From Acanthornis magna (Eukaryota > Chordata > Aves > Passeriformes > Acanthizidae): 64,000 bases of DNA. Below, piece after piece: positions 37,200 through 50,462 of the stretch; positions within the stretch are counted from its first letter, which is position 1; every line of letters begins with the position of its first letter. The translations under genes and the position numbers were made by a program. The notes under the pieces are model-generated. The model was not told the DNA's origin. It made no database searches and saw nothing but the letters and a program-made list of their open reading frames with translations. The stretch is from NCBI GenBank assembly GCA_036785705.1, contig JAWUZG010000070.1:1189001-1253000 (forward strand). The letters run 5' to 3'.

Positions 37200-40100
37200 G
37201 AGTGCTGCTTGTTATTATTCAGCCCCAAAAGCTGCTTTCAGGCACTTCCTCAGACAGCTTCTGAAAGCCTGCCTTGAAGATGGACAGTACTTAGAGCTGC
37301 GGACCAACAGTGACCTAAAGAGACAGTGACAATATGTTGCTACTTAGTGCCCCCCTCCACTCCCCAAACATAATTTGGGCTTGGAATACTAATTGCTGGG
37401 GTTAATATCACAGACAGATGGGTCTGTCATTTCCTCACTGCTTATCCCCCTGCTAAACCAGTACATCAAAGTTCTACTCCTGCCTCCCTGGGTAACTCTT
37501 ATCACTACTAGCATCAAGTTTTATTCATTAAAACAGGACACAGGTAGATCAAAAGAGCCTCTGCATCACTTGCTAGCAGACAACTGATCCCATTTCAGCT
37601 CCCTCCAGCACCACTGCTCTGGCCTCTTCCAGGCAGGTCCTAAGGGAGAGGCAGGATGTGACTCTGGGATGCAGCAGAGCTGTTTGCATCCCTGCCTTAG
37701 TCACCGCACAGTCACAGGGATGTGGCAGCTCACCAATGGCAGCACTAAAACCCACCAAACCAAAGAAACGATTCCCCGAGCCAAGTTGCTCTCTGCAACA
37801 TATTTCCTGATTTCAGGGAGTTGTACTGAACGGTCCCTAGAGCCAAGCACCACAAATTTCTCTGTAACATCACCCCACATGAGTGATAGACATGCTGAGT
37901 GCTCTTCATGCGACAGCAGCTCATAGACCAGCCCCAATTCTCCCCTCACATTGCTGTGGTACCCACAGAACTTGCTGGCCTCCAGTTGATGTGAACCAGG
38001 ATCATTTATTGTCACCATGGAACTAATCGTCATTGATGATTTCTGTTGTTACTGTAATGTTTCACTTTGAGAATATCTCAGGCCAAACTTTCACAAAGGA
38101 TTATACATGAAAAGTACAAAGCACTGTAAAAGCACCTTTAAAAGAGGAATCTATTTTGTGTTTGAGCCAGTGATCTGTGCATTCAATCAAAAACACATTT
38201 CCCTAGTGGAAGGAGGCACGGGGAGTAGCAGGGCAGGGAGTGCCAGCCAGGCTTTTTCTGGCTCCTCTGTTTGTAGAGGCTGACTTTCTCCCAGTTGTTC
38301 CCATTTGTGAAAAGTAGGCTACCCAGAGCTAATGGCTAAAACACAGGCAGCAGCTGCAGCAACAGCCACCAGAATGGCGAGACAGGTGGAGGCAGCCTTG
38401 GGAATAAAATAAAGGGAGAAATTGGAATCCTTTATAGGACTGTGGTATGCTTTGTCTTAACATTGTACAAACCTCACAGGTAGCATCACTTGTAAACCAG
38501 AAATTAACTGGTAGTCTAGAACTCAACTTTCCTGATACCTTTTCAACCTTTTTGTGGGATCTTAAACAGGAAATTTGAAAATTAAGACCAAATCACATGC
38601 CACCACAGTGATTAGGATCCACCCAGTTTAAGGATTTCCCTAAATCATGGTTCAAGGTGTCTCAAGCCACTAAATTCTTAAATCCGGATACACGGTGCAC
38701 ACAGTAGGGTTTGATGCACAGGAGGGTTTATGGCAGTCATGATTAGCAAACGATTTGTCATCTTTTGATGATTGATACATGCAGGCTCATCACCTCAGTA
38801 TCAAATAATTATTCTTTCAGAAAACTCACTTAAAAGTTAATAAAGGATCTGATGTACTTTCTAACCGAGGCTACGCAAGAGAAAAAGAACAGACACTGGA
38901 ATTGAACAACTGCTGCCAAGTAAAACAAAATGAAATAACAAATATTCTTTATAGGATAACTGGTAAAGAAGAACTTCAGGTCAACCCTAGGAGTTCACTA
39001 TTTTGTTCCACAAACATTTTCTCCCTAACCTCAAAGAGACATAAAAATATTTCATCATCATGTGGCAAAAAAAAAAAGTGACTTTCAATAGATTATTTTG
39101 GAAATAATGTATCTTGTCTGGGGAGAAGAACATAAAGTATATATCAATATTTGACACAGCATATGTCCTTGCAGGAAAGAAGTGCTCAGTTTTAAGATAG
39201 ATTTTCCTAAAAAAAAGAAGTAGAAAAAGGCTTGTCATCACAGGCTTGCGTATACAGATCCTAACAAAAAGAAATCCTTCTGCAGACATCAGTCTGAAGA
39301 TTACATTTTCAAGCAAAAATGGAGACTGAGCAATTTCCCCCTAAACATAGAAAACGTACTGTGGAGGTGCTACATCAGAAAAGCAGAATATACAGCGATG
39401 CTGCCACAAACGGTGTGTGGGAGGGGAGTGGGAGAGTGGGCAGATGCACAATAACAGAAGAAGAACACAGTTCCAGAAAAAGGGTGGGTTTTCTCTGAAA
39501 AGCATGTGTCATCCTCAGCTTGGAATACAGGAATACAGAACTCGTGAGATTCAACAAATTCCCATTTGGGATAATAAAGTCTATAAGGCTTCAACCTGTA
39601 CAGCACCCTGTGTGATCCGTGAACAGACTGAGTGATGAACCTCACCATGAGATCCAGAGGTGGGGATGCTAAACTGGGGTTCCAGCTCCTGTCTGCTTGC
39701 TCACAAACCAGCATAAAGCATCAGCTTCCTGAGCTGATGTGCTGATTTCCCAGTCTCCAGCTCTGTTCTCTGACCTGCCCGACCCACTGAGAAAACCAGC
39801 TCCAGCACTGCAGTGCCACAATGGCCACAGCCATGACCAGCACCAGGCTTTACGTGCCAGCTTTCAGGTAGACAGACTTGATTTGCTGAGCAAATCAGCA
39901 TTTGCAGGCCATAGAAACGTAGTGGATGAAACCTAACAGTAACTGAGTAGCAGAGGAGAGGATGCAAACAAGTGATTATCTTCCCTGAAGCATATCCACT
40001 AACAGGGGTCCATCTCACAAAGATGAGCTTCTCTCTACATAAATCATGTGGGCAGTGCAAAACCAAAGTTAAAACTAAGCCTAGAAACCATGCCAAGGAA

Positions 40101-41719
40101 GTGTGACTCAAATCTGTTCCCAAAGGTACAAAAAAAAAAGGGAGGCATTGATGCAGTGGGAAAAGCCTTTCATGCTTCATAGCCAGAATGGAGACTGTTG
40201 TTTCCAGTTCCAAGCTCTAATACTTTCAGGAAACTGCCTGGAAATCAAAACTGGTTTCAAACAGCTAAAAATGGGAAAAGGGCTGTCCCAGGCCATGATG
40301 AAAGCTGGGCAACTCAACTTTTTGTCTACTGTTGTCAAAAACCCTTCTGGACAAGGCAAATCACAGTTCCATAGGGGAATTAGGCTCCCTCCAAAGCAAT
40401 GCCCTGCCTGCCTTGCACATTATACCCCACAGGTGCATTCACAAGGTATTTTGCAAATCTGCAACAACCATCATCTCTGTCCCTACAAACTGTGCACTGA
40501 TCTAAACTGCTGCTCCTCGCTGAGAGGCAGAACAGGTTAGGCCAGGCTTAGAGGTGTGCACACATGACCACAAGTGACCTGGAAACAGGAGAGCCCTGGC
40601 TTGGAATTAGCTCACCTCCACCCACAAGCACGGATAGGGACCTCCCCTCTGCTGCTGTTCCAGCCAGGCTAAATGCCAGAGGTGGGCAGTCTTTTCCCTC
40701 TGCTCAGGAAGCTCTTCTCTGAACACCTGCTCTGGAGAGATGCGGATGGAAGTGACAGAATTGTTTTCATAGGCACAAAAATACTTGGAATGCCAGAGCA
40801 GAGTAACAATCTGCTTAATTGAACTATTTAAGAGTATTCAGGGGGTTGCGTGTTCATGTTAAGCCATTTCAGTACCCACAGAATTATGTACTCCTAGGAA
40901 AGTGGCAAAATAATCCTTATGGAAAGTAAAAGCATGAAGCTACCTATGGAAGCACAGTTATAAATTGCCTCCTGGCTCTCTCATTGTTTAATCCACACCC
41001 TTAGTTATTAGCCACATGCTAGTAATTCTACAGGTACGTAATTCTAAAGGTGCAATAACTCTGGAAGTGAGTTACCAATCACGTATTCATGCTGTATAGG
41101 TTTCATTTTGTGTTTCTTGAGAGAAAAACTATTAAAGTTAAAAAAAAAAGCTCTATACTCTCTCATTCTTATTTTCCTATGCAAAGAGAATGTGTTCCTC
41201 AAAGTTCCATGCTGGAAATTAGTGTCACTGAACAGGAAATGAGAAGATGATACATAAAACTATGTCCTGCCTTTTTTCTGTCCCTTGAGTATATCTATTT
41301 TATTAATTGAAAAGCAAGCAATAAAAAAGAAATTTAAAAACATAAGTTGAAGTACAAATAGACCTAAATCAGACCAGTCTTAACATCTTGCCCTTCTTTT
41401 CTGTTGGACCACCTGGGTATAAATTGCAGCATTGACACCTTTAGCGGTCAGCACTAGAACATATCACAGATGATACAGTAATATTTCAAATACCATACTC
41501 CCCTTACACAAAGAGTTTGTCTTGAAGGTGTTCGGTTCAACACTGACAAACTTTAAATGCAATTAATTATTAACCCAGGAGGAAAAGGAGATACTGCTTA
41601 GCTACCTTCATCTTGGGAGAGTCACTGAAAATAGTAATCTGCTCTTACAAAATTTTTTTTTTTCTACATTATGGATGAAGAGAATGAGATAATATGCTCC
41701 TAGGAACATATGAGCAGTC

Positions 41720-41990
41720 ATTGTGGGATGAGACCAAAGTCTTCTGGCTCCAACAGTGCCTAAAAAATGGGTATTTCACAAAGGGTAGGAAAGGACAAAC
41801 ATGGATGACAACTTCAAGTACTCCATCAGCTCCTGGTCATTTCAGACTGCTGGGCATCTGTGCCAGGCATTTCCATTTATGCAGCCATCCTCACTGGCTG
41901 TTTCCCACGAACTTGTGCAGCCTCCCTCTGAACCTTTCTGAATTTCCAGCATCCACCACACATGAAGGCCGAGTTCTGCAGCTCAATACG
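41720..41990. mobile_element. Ancient amniote LINE/CR1-type relic
   Basis: The order TGGGATGAGACCAAAGTCTTCTGG, CTCCAACAGTGCC, then CCCACGAACTTGTGCAGCCT, CCCTCTGAACCTTTCTGAAT and TTCCAGCATCCACCACAC resembles old CR1/L3-type repeats of reptiles. Those repeats have ATCTAGTCCAACAGTGGCC and a later CCATGAACTTGTCCAATCCC...TTGGCATCCACAACATC. It is highly diverged and has no coding capacity for a transposase or reverse transcriptase. Confidence 0.45.
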
Positions 41991-42419
41991 TATCCAAAGT
42001 ACCGCTGTCACAGGTGGGTGCTTAGAGACCAGCGAGGAGGCAAGCTAAGATCATTGCCATTAGAGAATCATCAAGGCCCTTGCAGTCAGCCTTTGCTGCT
42101 GCCCAAGCTGCGCCATGGGGAAGAAAGGCTTTGCACACACCGACAGCTTCCCCAACACCAAGAAAAGGATGGAGAGAGGCCCTTCAGAGACTGATGCCTC
42201 TGGTTTAGGGAAATGCCCCAGTTATGAGGTAAGGGCATCCCACCTGTATCCGGGCTGGCAATTCAAGGAGCGTGTTTGTTTCAACAGAATCCTAAATCAA
42301 CTAGAGAGAGATATTTCTAGCAAGAGTGGTCATCCTGCGGTTTTCCAATGACTGCTAAGTTGCATTAACTCCAAATATTGCTCCACTTATATTAGCTTTC
42401 ATATTGATTGAAAATATTG

Positions 42420-42545
42420 ACGTCACATTCTATTTTAACTAAGTCAAACAGGGCCTCTTGCAGTAGCTCACTAAGGGCAACAGCAGACATTTTATTGATT
42501 TCAATGGGTTTGGAAACAGGACCTGGATCGTTTAATTCAGCATTA
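42420..42545. repeat. Possible ancient interspersed repeat fragment
   Basis: Contains TTTATTGATTTCAATGGGTTTGG followed by ACAGGACCTGGATC. The word TTGACTTCAATGGG...GGATCAGGCC is a hallmark of an old repeat frequent in turtles and crocodiles. Only this core is recognisable, so assignment is tentative. Confidence 0.3.
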
Positions 42546-44117
42546 CAACGTGCCTTCTCATTTTCCTTCCTGCCCTACCTGCTTTCACCTTTGATTATCA
42601 TTTGGTTCCGATCTTGTGAGGGCAGATGCTGCTGTTGAGACAAAGAAGGATCCAAGGGACCATCCTGCAGGTGCTTCAGACCTGCTGGGTGTGATTCCCA
42701 AAGTGCACACAGTGTTCCCCAGGCTCTCCCTTCATATTCCCTCATCCCTGCACTCACGTTGCTGGATCTGTTGCAAAGGGGCAGGGCCCCACTTTCTGCA
42801 GGTGCAGCTTCCCAACCTGGCCTCTGCTCCACTCACAACAACAGGGAGGTCACTCACAGCCAAGAGCAGGAGAGCTTGCTGGGGTCTGCATCCATCCCGC
42901 TGCTCCCCCACTACCACCTAGCACCGCAGACAAGCGCTCCTACAGCCTGAGGGAATGCTCCTTCTCTAATCCTGCATCCTGAGACAGGACTTATTTCATT
43001 ATCTGGGAAAAAGTCACAAAAAGCGAGTTACACACTGAAAGATACCTGCATATCATACCTTGTGTCCTTGATGGATCAATCCTACCACTTGTAATTTAAA
43101 AGTCCTGTTACCTGTTCTCCCAAAAACAAGGGGAATATTGCCAGTGACCAGCCTGAGGAGTAAAAAAGAGGGCTCTTCCTTCTACCCCCACCGACCTACC
43201 TGATGTAGCAGCTCATTCCAGTTAGAAATAACCCTGTTACAATAATGCAGCTGGGCTAAAGTGCTGTATGTAGTACAAACAGTTTAACAGGAGCATCTGT
43301 TGATGTGGAAACAGAACTCTGTTCTCCCAAAAACAACAGAGCGATGTAAATAAAAAGAACTTTACCAACTATAACAACATGAAAAACAGTTATGCCTGGG
43401 CAACAAGAGCTTATAACAGGAAAACTGACTTGTTTGCCACTGCATCGGAAGCCTTAAGCCAGTGTGACCCAGATCTCATCCCCTTTAAATCCTTTCAGTT
43501 GCAACCTCGCTGCTGCACATAATCAGCTCTGCTTAAGCATCCTTGCTGTTACGTGTAGAAGTGTGCCTGCACTTCAGTGCTGGACAAGGTCACACAGGTC
43601 CACGTTTGAATGGGCTTTATCTACCTTGAATTCAAACTTTTCCTGCCCATAATGATCAAGGGTTTGAGTGATTGCTGCTCTTCATACAATTATTATTTTA
43701 TATGTGTGAATATGGATTTCCTCACTGCTTATAACAAGAGAAGACCTGTCTGCTATGTGTTTATAAAAACAGACGACAACATTTTGCACTAACGATTCTC
43801 AAAAGCTCTCGCACATTATTTTTAGATACACCCCAAATTAACAACCATAGTAAACACATTAACATATAAACCATTTTTTCTAAGCCAGATGTTTTTCACC
43901 TTTGCCTCACCAAGGAAAGAGGGTGAGATTCCTTTACTTTTGGAGTCTCTCCCCCCACCAAATAACTTCAGCGGTCCCAATGTGTGACCAAAGCAAAACA
44001 GACATAGCATTATTGCTATGGAATACTGAATTCCACATACACAGCCAAAGAGTGCCTTTAGCAGACAGCTATTTGGAAAGGACAGCAAAAGGACGTAAGG
44101 AATTTACTGCAGAGTGA

Positions 44118-44340
44118 ATGCCAAGGCCGAGCGCTCCGTGCTCCCCTCGGGCACCCTCGGCAGAGGTGTCTCGGTGCCTTCGGCTCAGCACCCCGGAGAG
44201 AGCCCAGCACCCTGGAGAGCGCCTGGGCGGGGCTGCACCGCCGCGCCGAGGGAAGCACCGAGAACGCCAAGCCGAGGGTGGGGCACCGCTGGGGACACGG
44301 CCTGCTCCCCCTCTGCACCCGCGGAAAAGCCAAGTTTCAA
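44118..44340. promoter_or_regulatory. CpG-dense patch next to an antisense CR1
   Basis: About 220 bp with many CpGs (GCCGAGCGCTCCG, GGGCGGGGC, CCGCCGCGCCGAGG) in an AT-rich setting. GGGCGGGGC at about 44225 is a canonical Sp1/KLF GC-box. The word CACCCCGGAGAGAGCCCAGCAC is followed by the related CACCCTGGAGAGCGCC, a short internal duplication. Open frames across it on both strands are stop-poor because of G+C content and match nothing I recognise. No good splice donor was seen on either strand within the patch. A promoter, enhancer or CpG-rich repeat fragment are all possible. Confidence 0.4.
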
Positions 44341-44513
44341 CATCGAAAAGGCAGATGTGCTTCCTGTGGCAGAGGGTTGTTTCTGCTGGAAACATGGAGG
44401 CAAGTGAAGCACAGTCGGTGTTGTGCTTCCCGCTAGGAGCGCCTGCGGAATGGATGGCAAAGGATCCCCCTCTCCTGGCCAAGCCCCGCTAAGGCAGCCT
44501 TGGATCCACATTC

Positions 44514-45022
44514 ATACAACCACAGAACGCTTTGCTGCAGGCCCCTCAAAGCTCAGCCTGTTCCAGCCCCTGCCATGGGCAGGGACACCTTGCACTAACC
44601 CAGGCTGCTCCGAGCTCCTCCAGCCTGGCCTTCCAGGGATGAGCCACAGCTCCCCTGGGCAACCTGTGCCACGGCCTCACCACCCTCACAGGGAGAAGTT
44701 TCTTCCTAATATCTAGTCCAGAACTACCCTTTTCTCAGTTTAAAGCAGTTAACCCTCATTCTAGCCCTCCATGCCCCTGTCCAAAGTCCCTCTCCAGCTC
44801 TCCTGGAGCTCCTTCAGGCTGACCTCTCCCAAGCTCTCCCAGCCTGGCTCCAGAGCAGCGCTGCTCCCCACCCTGAGCATCTCCATGGCCTCCTCTGTGC
44901 CTGCTCCCACAGGCCCATGTCTCTTCTGTGCTGGGCCCCTCCGGGCTGGAGCCTCCAGCTGGGGTCTCGCAAGAGTGGAACAGAGGGGAAGAACCACCTG
45001 CCCTTGACCTGGGACAGCTATT
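44514..45022 (-). mobile_element. CR1 LINE 3' fragment, longest copy
   Basis: Antisense CR1 of about 500 bp. From the 3' end it shows GCCCCTCAAAGCTCAGCCTG, CCCTGCCATGGGCAGGGACA, CCTGTGCCACGGCCTCACCA, CCCTCACAGGGAGAAGTTTC and TTCCTAATATCTAGTCCAGA. It extends into CR1 3'-coding sequence ending near GAAGAACCACCTGCCCTTGACCT. The reading frames in it (for example 44761..45126 minus) are decayed LINE, not host genes. It includes part of the ORF2 end but is interrupted and truncated. Confidence 0.93.
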
Positions 45023-48000
45023 TCAGTGCCAAAGCAGCCCAAGCACAAAGTTCTGGGACGGCTAAAACACAGCCCTGCTTTAGGGCAAGACAGAACAAGA
45101 GGCTCCCTGTACCACTGGGGAAACACTGTGAAATTCTTGGTATCTTTGTGAAATCCAAAGATACAGACTACAGGGGAATTTCTAGAGGAAGCATCCGAGA
45201 AGACCCAAACATCCGAGGCAGCAGAAATGAAGATACATTTTCCCTATGGGACATATAAAAGGCAGAAAGCCAGGCCTGAATACCAAAGCCAGCAAGAGGC
45301 CAGGGGCCTCCGACCAGGGTACAGGGCACTGCTGAAGGGCCCTGCCACCCTCCTGAGCTTCTGTCGGTCTTGGATCAATCATCTACACTCTTCAGAAAGC
45401 ACCTGCCAGGTGACCTTTTAAAAGCATTTCATAACCTATTAAAAACATCTTTTCTAACTAGTATCAATTTTAAGACTCATTTTTGAGCCAGCTAAATACC
45501 TATATTCCTCAGAAATCACCAAGGATGTAGCTTGTTGTACTTCTATGACTTAAAAACACAATGCAAATCTCACCTTCAAATACAAGCTTCTTCCTTGTCC
45601 TTTCTAAAAGTAATACTGCAGGGCATTTTTGGGTTTTGATTTTTGGGGGGTTTTTTTGCATTCCAGGCCTATGTTTACAGGACTATATACCGAAAAACTC
45701 CTCAAAGGCACACAAACACACAAAAGTATATTTGACGCCCAGCATTTTCTTTCACTGTGAACTCATAAGGTAAAAGAGCTTTTCCACATCAGTACACCTT
45801 CAGTGATGTGAAACAAAGCATTTCCCAGAATCAAGAGATTGGTATGACACATAGGAAGGCATAGATTCTCATGAATCTGTTCCTGAAGTGCCTTCAATTT
45901 CCATTAATTCCTGTGGAGAAGAGGATGAAGTGTAAATCTTTTCAAACAACTAACATGAATAGGTCCCAATTCATGGAACAAAAGCAGCACTCTTCCTAGA
46001 TTAATAATTTTCACTTTAAAGGAAGTATCTTTCTAACAAGAATAATTTCTGAAAAACACTCTGACTTCATGGGAGCCTTGGGAATAAAGACCTTACAAAA
46101 AGGGAGCTGTCTGAACAACTTTCCCAAACAACCTCTCGCTATTAAGGAGATGTGGAAGTGCACTGCAGAGACCATTACCAAAAACACATCCTTGCAAAAG
46201 CATGCTGTAATCTGACATGCCTGATGTAACTGGGAGCCTTGCTGGAATTCAGCTGTGTTCATCCCTTCACTATCCCTACAATGCTTAGTGATTTAACACT
46301 TCACCAAGACAATGACATTAAAAATTACAAACAAAGACTACAGCAATTTACACATTTCCTTGTCCTTACTCTGAAAGTCACAAATGGGATGCTCTCCCTT
46401 GGAAATCAGACATCTGGCTGATTGGGGTTAAATTGATTGTGAACTGAGGTGGGCATGGACTAGAAATTTTTCTGCACAAATTTAAGCAAAGCTGACCCTC
46501 AGGTGCCAGAGGTTCAAATCTGAGCTGGACATATCATTTGTACATCCGTAGCAAAAGGGTAGATGATTCATTCACACGGGTTAAGGCTGAGCTCTGCATT
46601 GGAAAGGGATAAAGGCAGCAAGCAGAGACTTAATGTTACAAAGGAGGACAAAAAGAACTGTAAATGTCTCGGTCTAGACCAAAGACATACTTTATCCCAG
46701 GCTTTCCCTCAGTTTATCATCCTCAAGCTCTTGCAAAAAGGAAAACAAGCTTGTATCTTCCCATCAGGCAGCACTGGATTACGGCAGCGTTTTAATTCCA
46801 CTCTGCCCTGTTCATGCTCCTCGAGCACCAGTGACGAGAGTGCGTAACAGAGGTAATCCTCCCTCCTCCTGGCTCGCAGAGCTGCCAGACTGAGAATTTC
46901 TTTCAAGACAGAGAATTCCTTTCGAGACATGCTGATGGCACGAACAATTTCACAGGATGAGTTCCACAGCAGGAGTTAACTGGTCTGTAAGGAAAAGGCA
47001 GAAGCTGGACTTTCCAGTGAGAGACATGGAAGACAAACACTAACATTTAACACATCACCAGGGATGTGAGAAGCCTAGATTTCAAAATCCCAGGTGTCCT
47101 ATCACCTCAATGAATTAATGGCCCAATTAAAACATTTATGTAAAGTAGAACAGCTCCCAAAAAAAGAAGGAACAGACTAGTCAGGCACTAATATATTAAT
47201 TTGGGACTTCAGAAACCTCTCTGAATCCAAAATCTCCAAGTAAAGCCACAGCCACCAGTCTTTTGGCAGAGACTTGACACCATGCAATGGAGCAGGTTGT
47301 CAGAGTACTGAGTCAGCCAACACATCCACAAGACAGAGCACACTGGTCAGGTGTAAAAGCAGGAAAGGCACCTCAGCACTTTGTGCCCCATCTTTCAGCT
47401 GGGTTAATTTGTAGCCTTGTGCTCTCAAGCTTATCTGGCCTTTGTTGGTGCTGGCTTGAAGGTCACTGCATTGTCCACCATTCCAAAACACAGAGATATC
47501 CTGACACACCATCTTTTCCATACTGAAGGAAATATTTGCAAACTTTTCAAGATCCTAAACAGAACAACGCAATCCCTACGATTCACCTCTCCTTAACTGC
47601 AACCAGCCAGTAGACAGGATTTACCAGTCCCTTCCCCTCCTTCAGGCATCCTCTCTCTTCCTTGAGGAGAGAACAAGGATGCACAGCAGGGGGCTTTCTT
47701 AATAAGAATCAGTCTTTAATTGGACATCTGAAGAGAGGGAAGGAGTGGCAGAGAGGAACCACTATGTACTGTAACACCACAGCATCCCCTGCACGGCCGC
47801 AGGAGTGCAGAGGAGCCAGGAGTCAAGGAACAAAGCTGAGCCTGAAGAGGGGAAAGAAAGGTTCGCCTAATGCTTGTCTTTTTCTCTCCCGCTAATAAAT
47901 ACTTTTTTCCCTGAGTGTATTGGCAATGCTGGTGCTGAGCACCACACGGTGGCACTCCAGCCCTGTCTGTCCTCAGCATCTCAGCTGTGCCTGGCTAAGG

Positions 48001-48435
48001 AAAAGCAGGCACCTGATCTCCAGGCGCCAACAGTTCACTCTGCCTTGAGCTATGTGCACAGGCTTTGATATAGTTAATACCGTTTAATATCTTAACACAG
48101 TTTAGAGGAATAAGAAGTTGTCCACTGGGCAACTGTTTTTAACTGACTGAAATAAAAAGTAAACTACTTTTCCATTAATTTTAAACTCTCTTGAGAAAGG
48201 TCCCCTCCAGATTGTCTGTTCCAAGCCAGTGAAATGGCAATTTTGCTGACCTGGAGCACTGCTACAACTGCTGATTATGTTCCTCCCCTACCACAACCAT
48301 GGCAGACAGGTGCTGCAAGTTCATGTTTTCCCACCTTTGAGCAAGCAGGCAGGAGAAAACTAAACAGGCAAACCACCCCGAGTTCCTCCTCACAGAAGGC
48401 CTGAGGTAAAACTAAGGAGAGGACTTGATGATGAA

Positions 48436-48536
48436 CCTGATCTGGTTGACAATGTCCCCGTTCGTGTCAGGAGGTTTGAACTAAAAGGCCTTTAAAAGTC
48501 CCTTCCAAACCGAAACTATTCTCTGATTCTATGATG
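48436..48536 (+). mobile_element. CR1 LINE 3' end, diverged
   Basis: CTGATCTGGTTGACAATGTCCC matches CCTGGTCTAGTGGAAGGTGTCCC with changes. It is followed by AGGAGGTTTGAACTAAAAGG, CCTTTAAAAGTCCCTTCCAA and a CTGATTCTATGATG terminus in sense orientation. Confidence 0.88.
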
Positions 48537-50429
48537 ACACCCAGGGTATTTTAACACAGCAATTCGAAGGAAAATCTGCAGGCAATGCCCTGATGTCCTG
48601 GCAGTGGGATAGTGCTGCTCTTCCCCACCAGTGCCTGGAGCTCTCTCTCCCTGGCAGCAGCCACCCAGAGCTCCTCAGGTGCTTTTCCTTTCTAAACGCT
48701 TCACACTGCAACAACCAGAAATGGTGCACAACTCGGCAGGGCTGCTGGGCACAGCCATCCCTCACATTAACCCTCAAGTGTTAATTTTAGTGTAACGAGT
48801 GCTCACACACATAAGCACACACGTGCTCACACGTATGACCTATGTGGTTTTGCACTGCATTTAATATCAACCACTCTCTTCCACTGCTCTCTGTACTACC
48901 CAGAAAAGACCACAGTGCCTCCTGCTTTTTGCAGCACAAGACCTTTCTCATTTCTCCAAATTTACTGCTGTGTTGTGGTTTAACACACAGAGAAGGTTAC
49001 ATCAGACAACCTATAGTGTAACTCTGCACACAGTATTCAGAGAGTTTCCCCAGGAGAGAGAACGACACAGGATTTCTCACCGACCAGCAGAGAATGCCTT
49101 TGGGATTTAATGATCCTTTCAACACACAGAAAGGACAAATCTTTCACTGTCAAATGCAAAACAAATTCTTTTTTGCCATAAGCACAGGTGCCGGGGAGAA
49201 CAGTGTTTTCCACAACCTTATCACCCCCCAGAGACAGAGAGAAAACTGTTCCCGGCAAGGACAAAGAAGTAACCTTTGCAAAGTCTCCTGCTGGCTCTTG
49301 CTCTGTATGATCTCAGGTTAGGTGCTGCTGTGCAGTCATGTGTAAGGGGACTGTTTCTGAATTAATCACACATCAAACTGCATGTGTGTGCAGAACAGTT
49401 GCTTCAGCTGCCAGTCTGTACAGGAGGACACAAGGAACTCGATTATTGCTATTTTACCCTTTGCTATCTTCTCCCAGATTAATTTACTGTTGCTGCCTTA
49501 ACCCGCTCCTATGCTGGGAAAAGTAATTTCTGCAACACAAGTATGCTTGGCAGGATTCTACGTGCGGTCTCACCTCCTACACCATCTTCAACTGCGAGAT
49601 ACGTACTTAACCTTGCACCACACAGAAATGCACCCAAGGTGAGACGTGTGGGGGAAGATGCAGCTGGTAGCTTAGGAGAAGAGTGAGTGGGCTGTGGAAG
49701 AAAATGGTATCAGATGGGAAACGACATGAAATCCTTTTCATTTTGAGGAGCACAAAGAGGCACACCTACAGCCGTTTCTCCTCTCTGATCTCCTCATCAG
49801 TACAAGCTGAAATAGGAAATTAGCCCCTGCGATCTGGGAGCTGAACACTGAGTGCTCACTGCAAACAATGAGAGCCAGGAGGCTCCTTGAGGAGACTCCC
49901 CGAGCTGCTCTTTGCTCTTCTTTCTTGGGAGCCTTTCAGCAAGTGCAGGGGTCAACTGCACCACAAAAATCCTGACAAACAGCAGATCCAAAGTCCACAT
50001 TGTGAAGGGCATTGCTAGAACAGCTTGTTGTTAATAACAATTTCTTACGGACTAATCTAGTCAAGAAGAGAAAACTCACACTTTTAGCATCACATCACAC
50101 AACGTGCATGAAACAGTACACAGTGCAAGAACATTTAGGTTGCAAAGACAAGTGCTTAAAACCTAAAAAAATCCTAATTAGGACCAAAATCTTCATTCAG
50201 CCCTGTTACACACATTTCCTGTGAGATTTAAGGATCACACACTATACATTTGTGAGGCCTCTGCCCACTTCAGTGAGCAGGCCCAGGCACTATACACTTA
50301 AAAACCAGCTTTGAGCACTTATTTTCTCCTTGATGCTCAATGGGTGGCAGAATGACTTTCATTCTGCATGATAAACCTGATTTCTGTAGATTGAATTATT
50401 AATTCCCTCATAGGCCTTTCTGTAGTTGT

Positions 50430-50462
50430 TATATATATATATACACTTATATATATATATAT
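50430..50462. repeat. (TA)n microsatellite
   Basis: Two TA runs of about 6-8 units interrupted by CACT. Confidence 0.85.

Noticed and set aside
39701..40213. 170-codon minus-strand ORF
   Set aside because: No recognised family and no promoter or splice context.
44761..45126. 121-codon minus-strand ORF
   Set aside because: Lies mostly in an antisense CR1 fragment; decayed LINE sequence.
46485..46540. tRNA-like B box (GGTTCAAATCTGAGC), possible MIR or tRNA
   Set aside because: No A box or cloverleaf; too short and diverged to assign.
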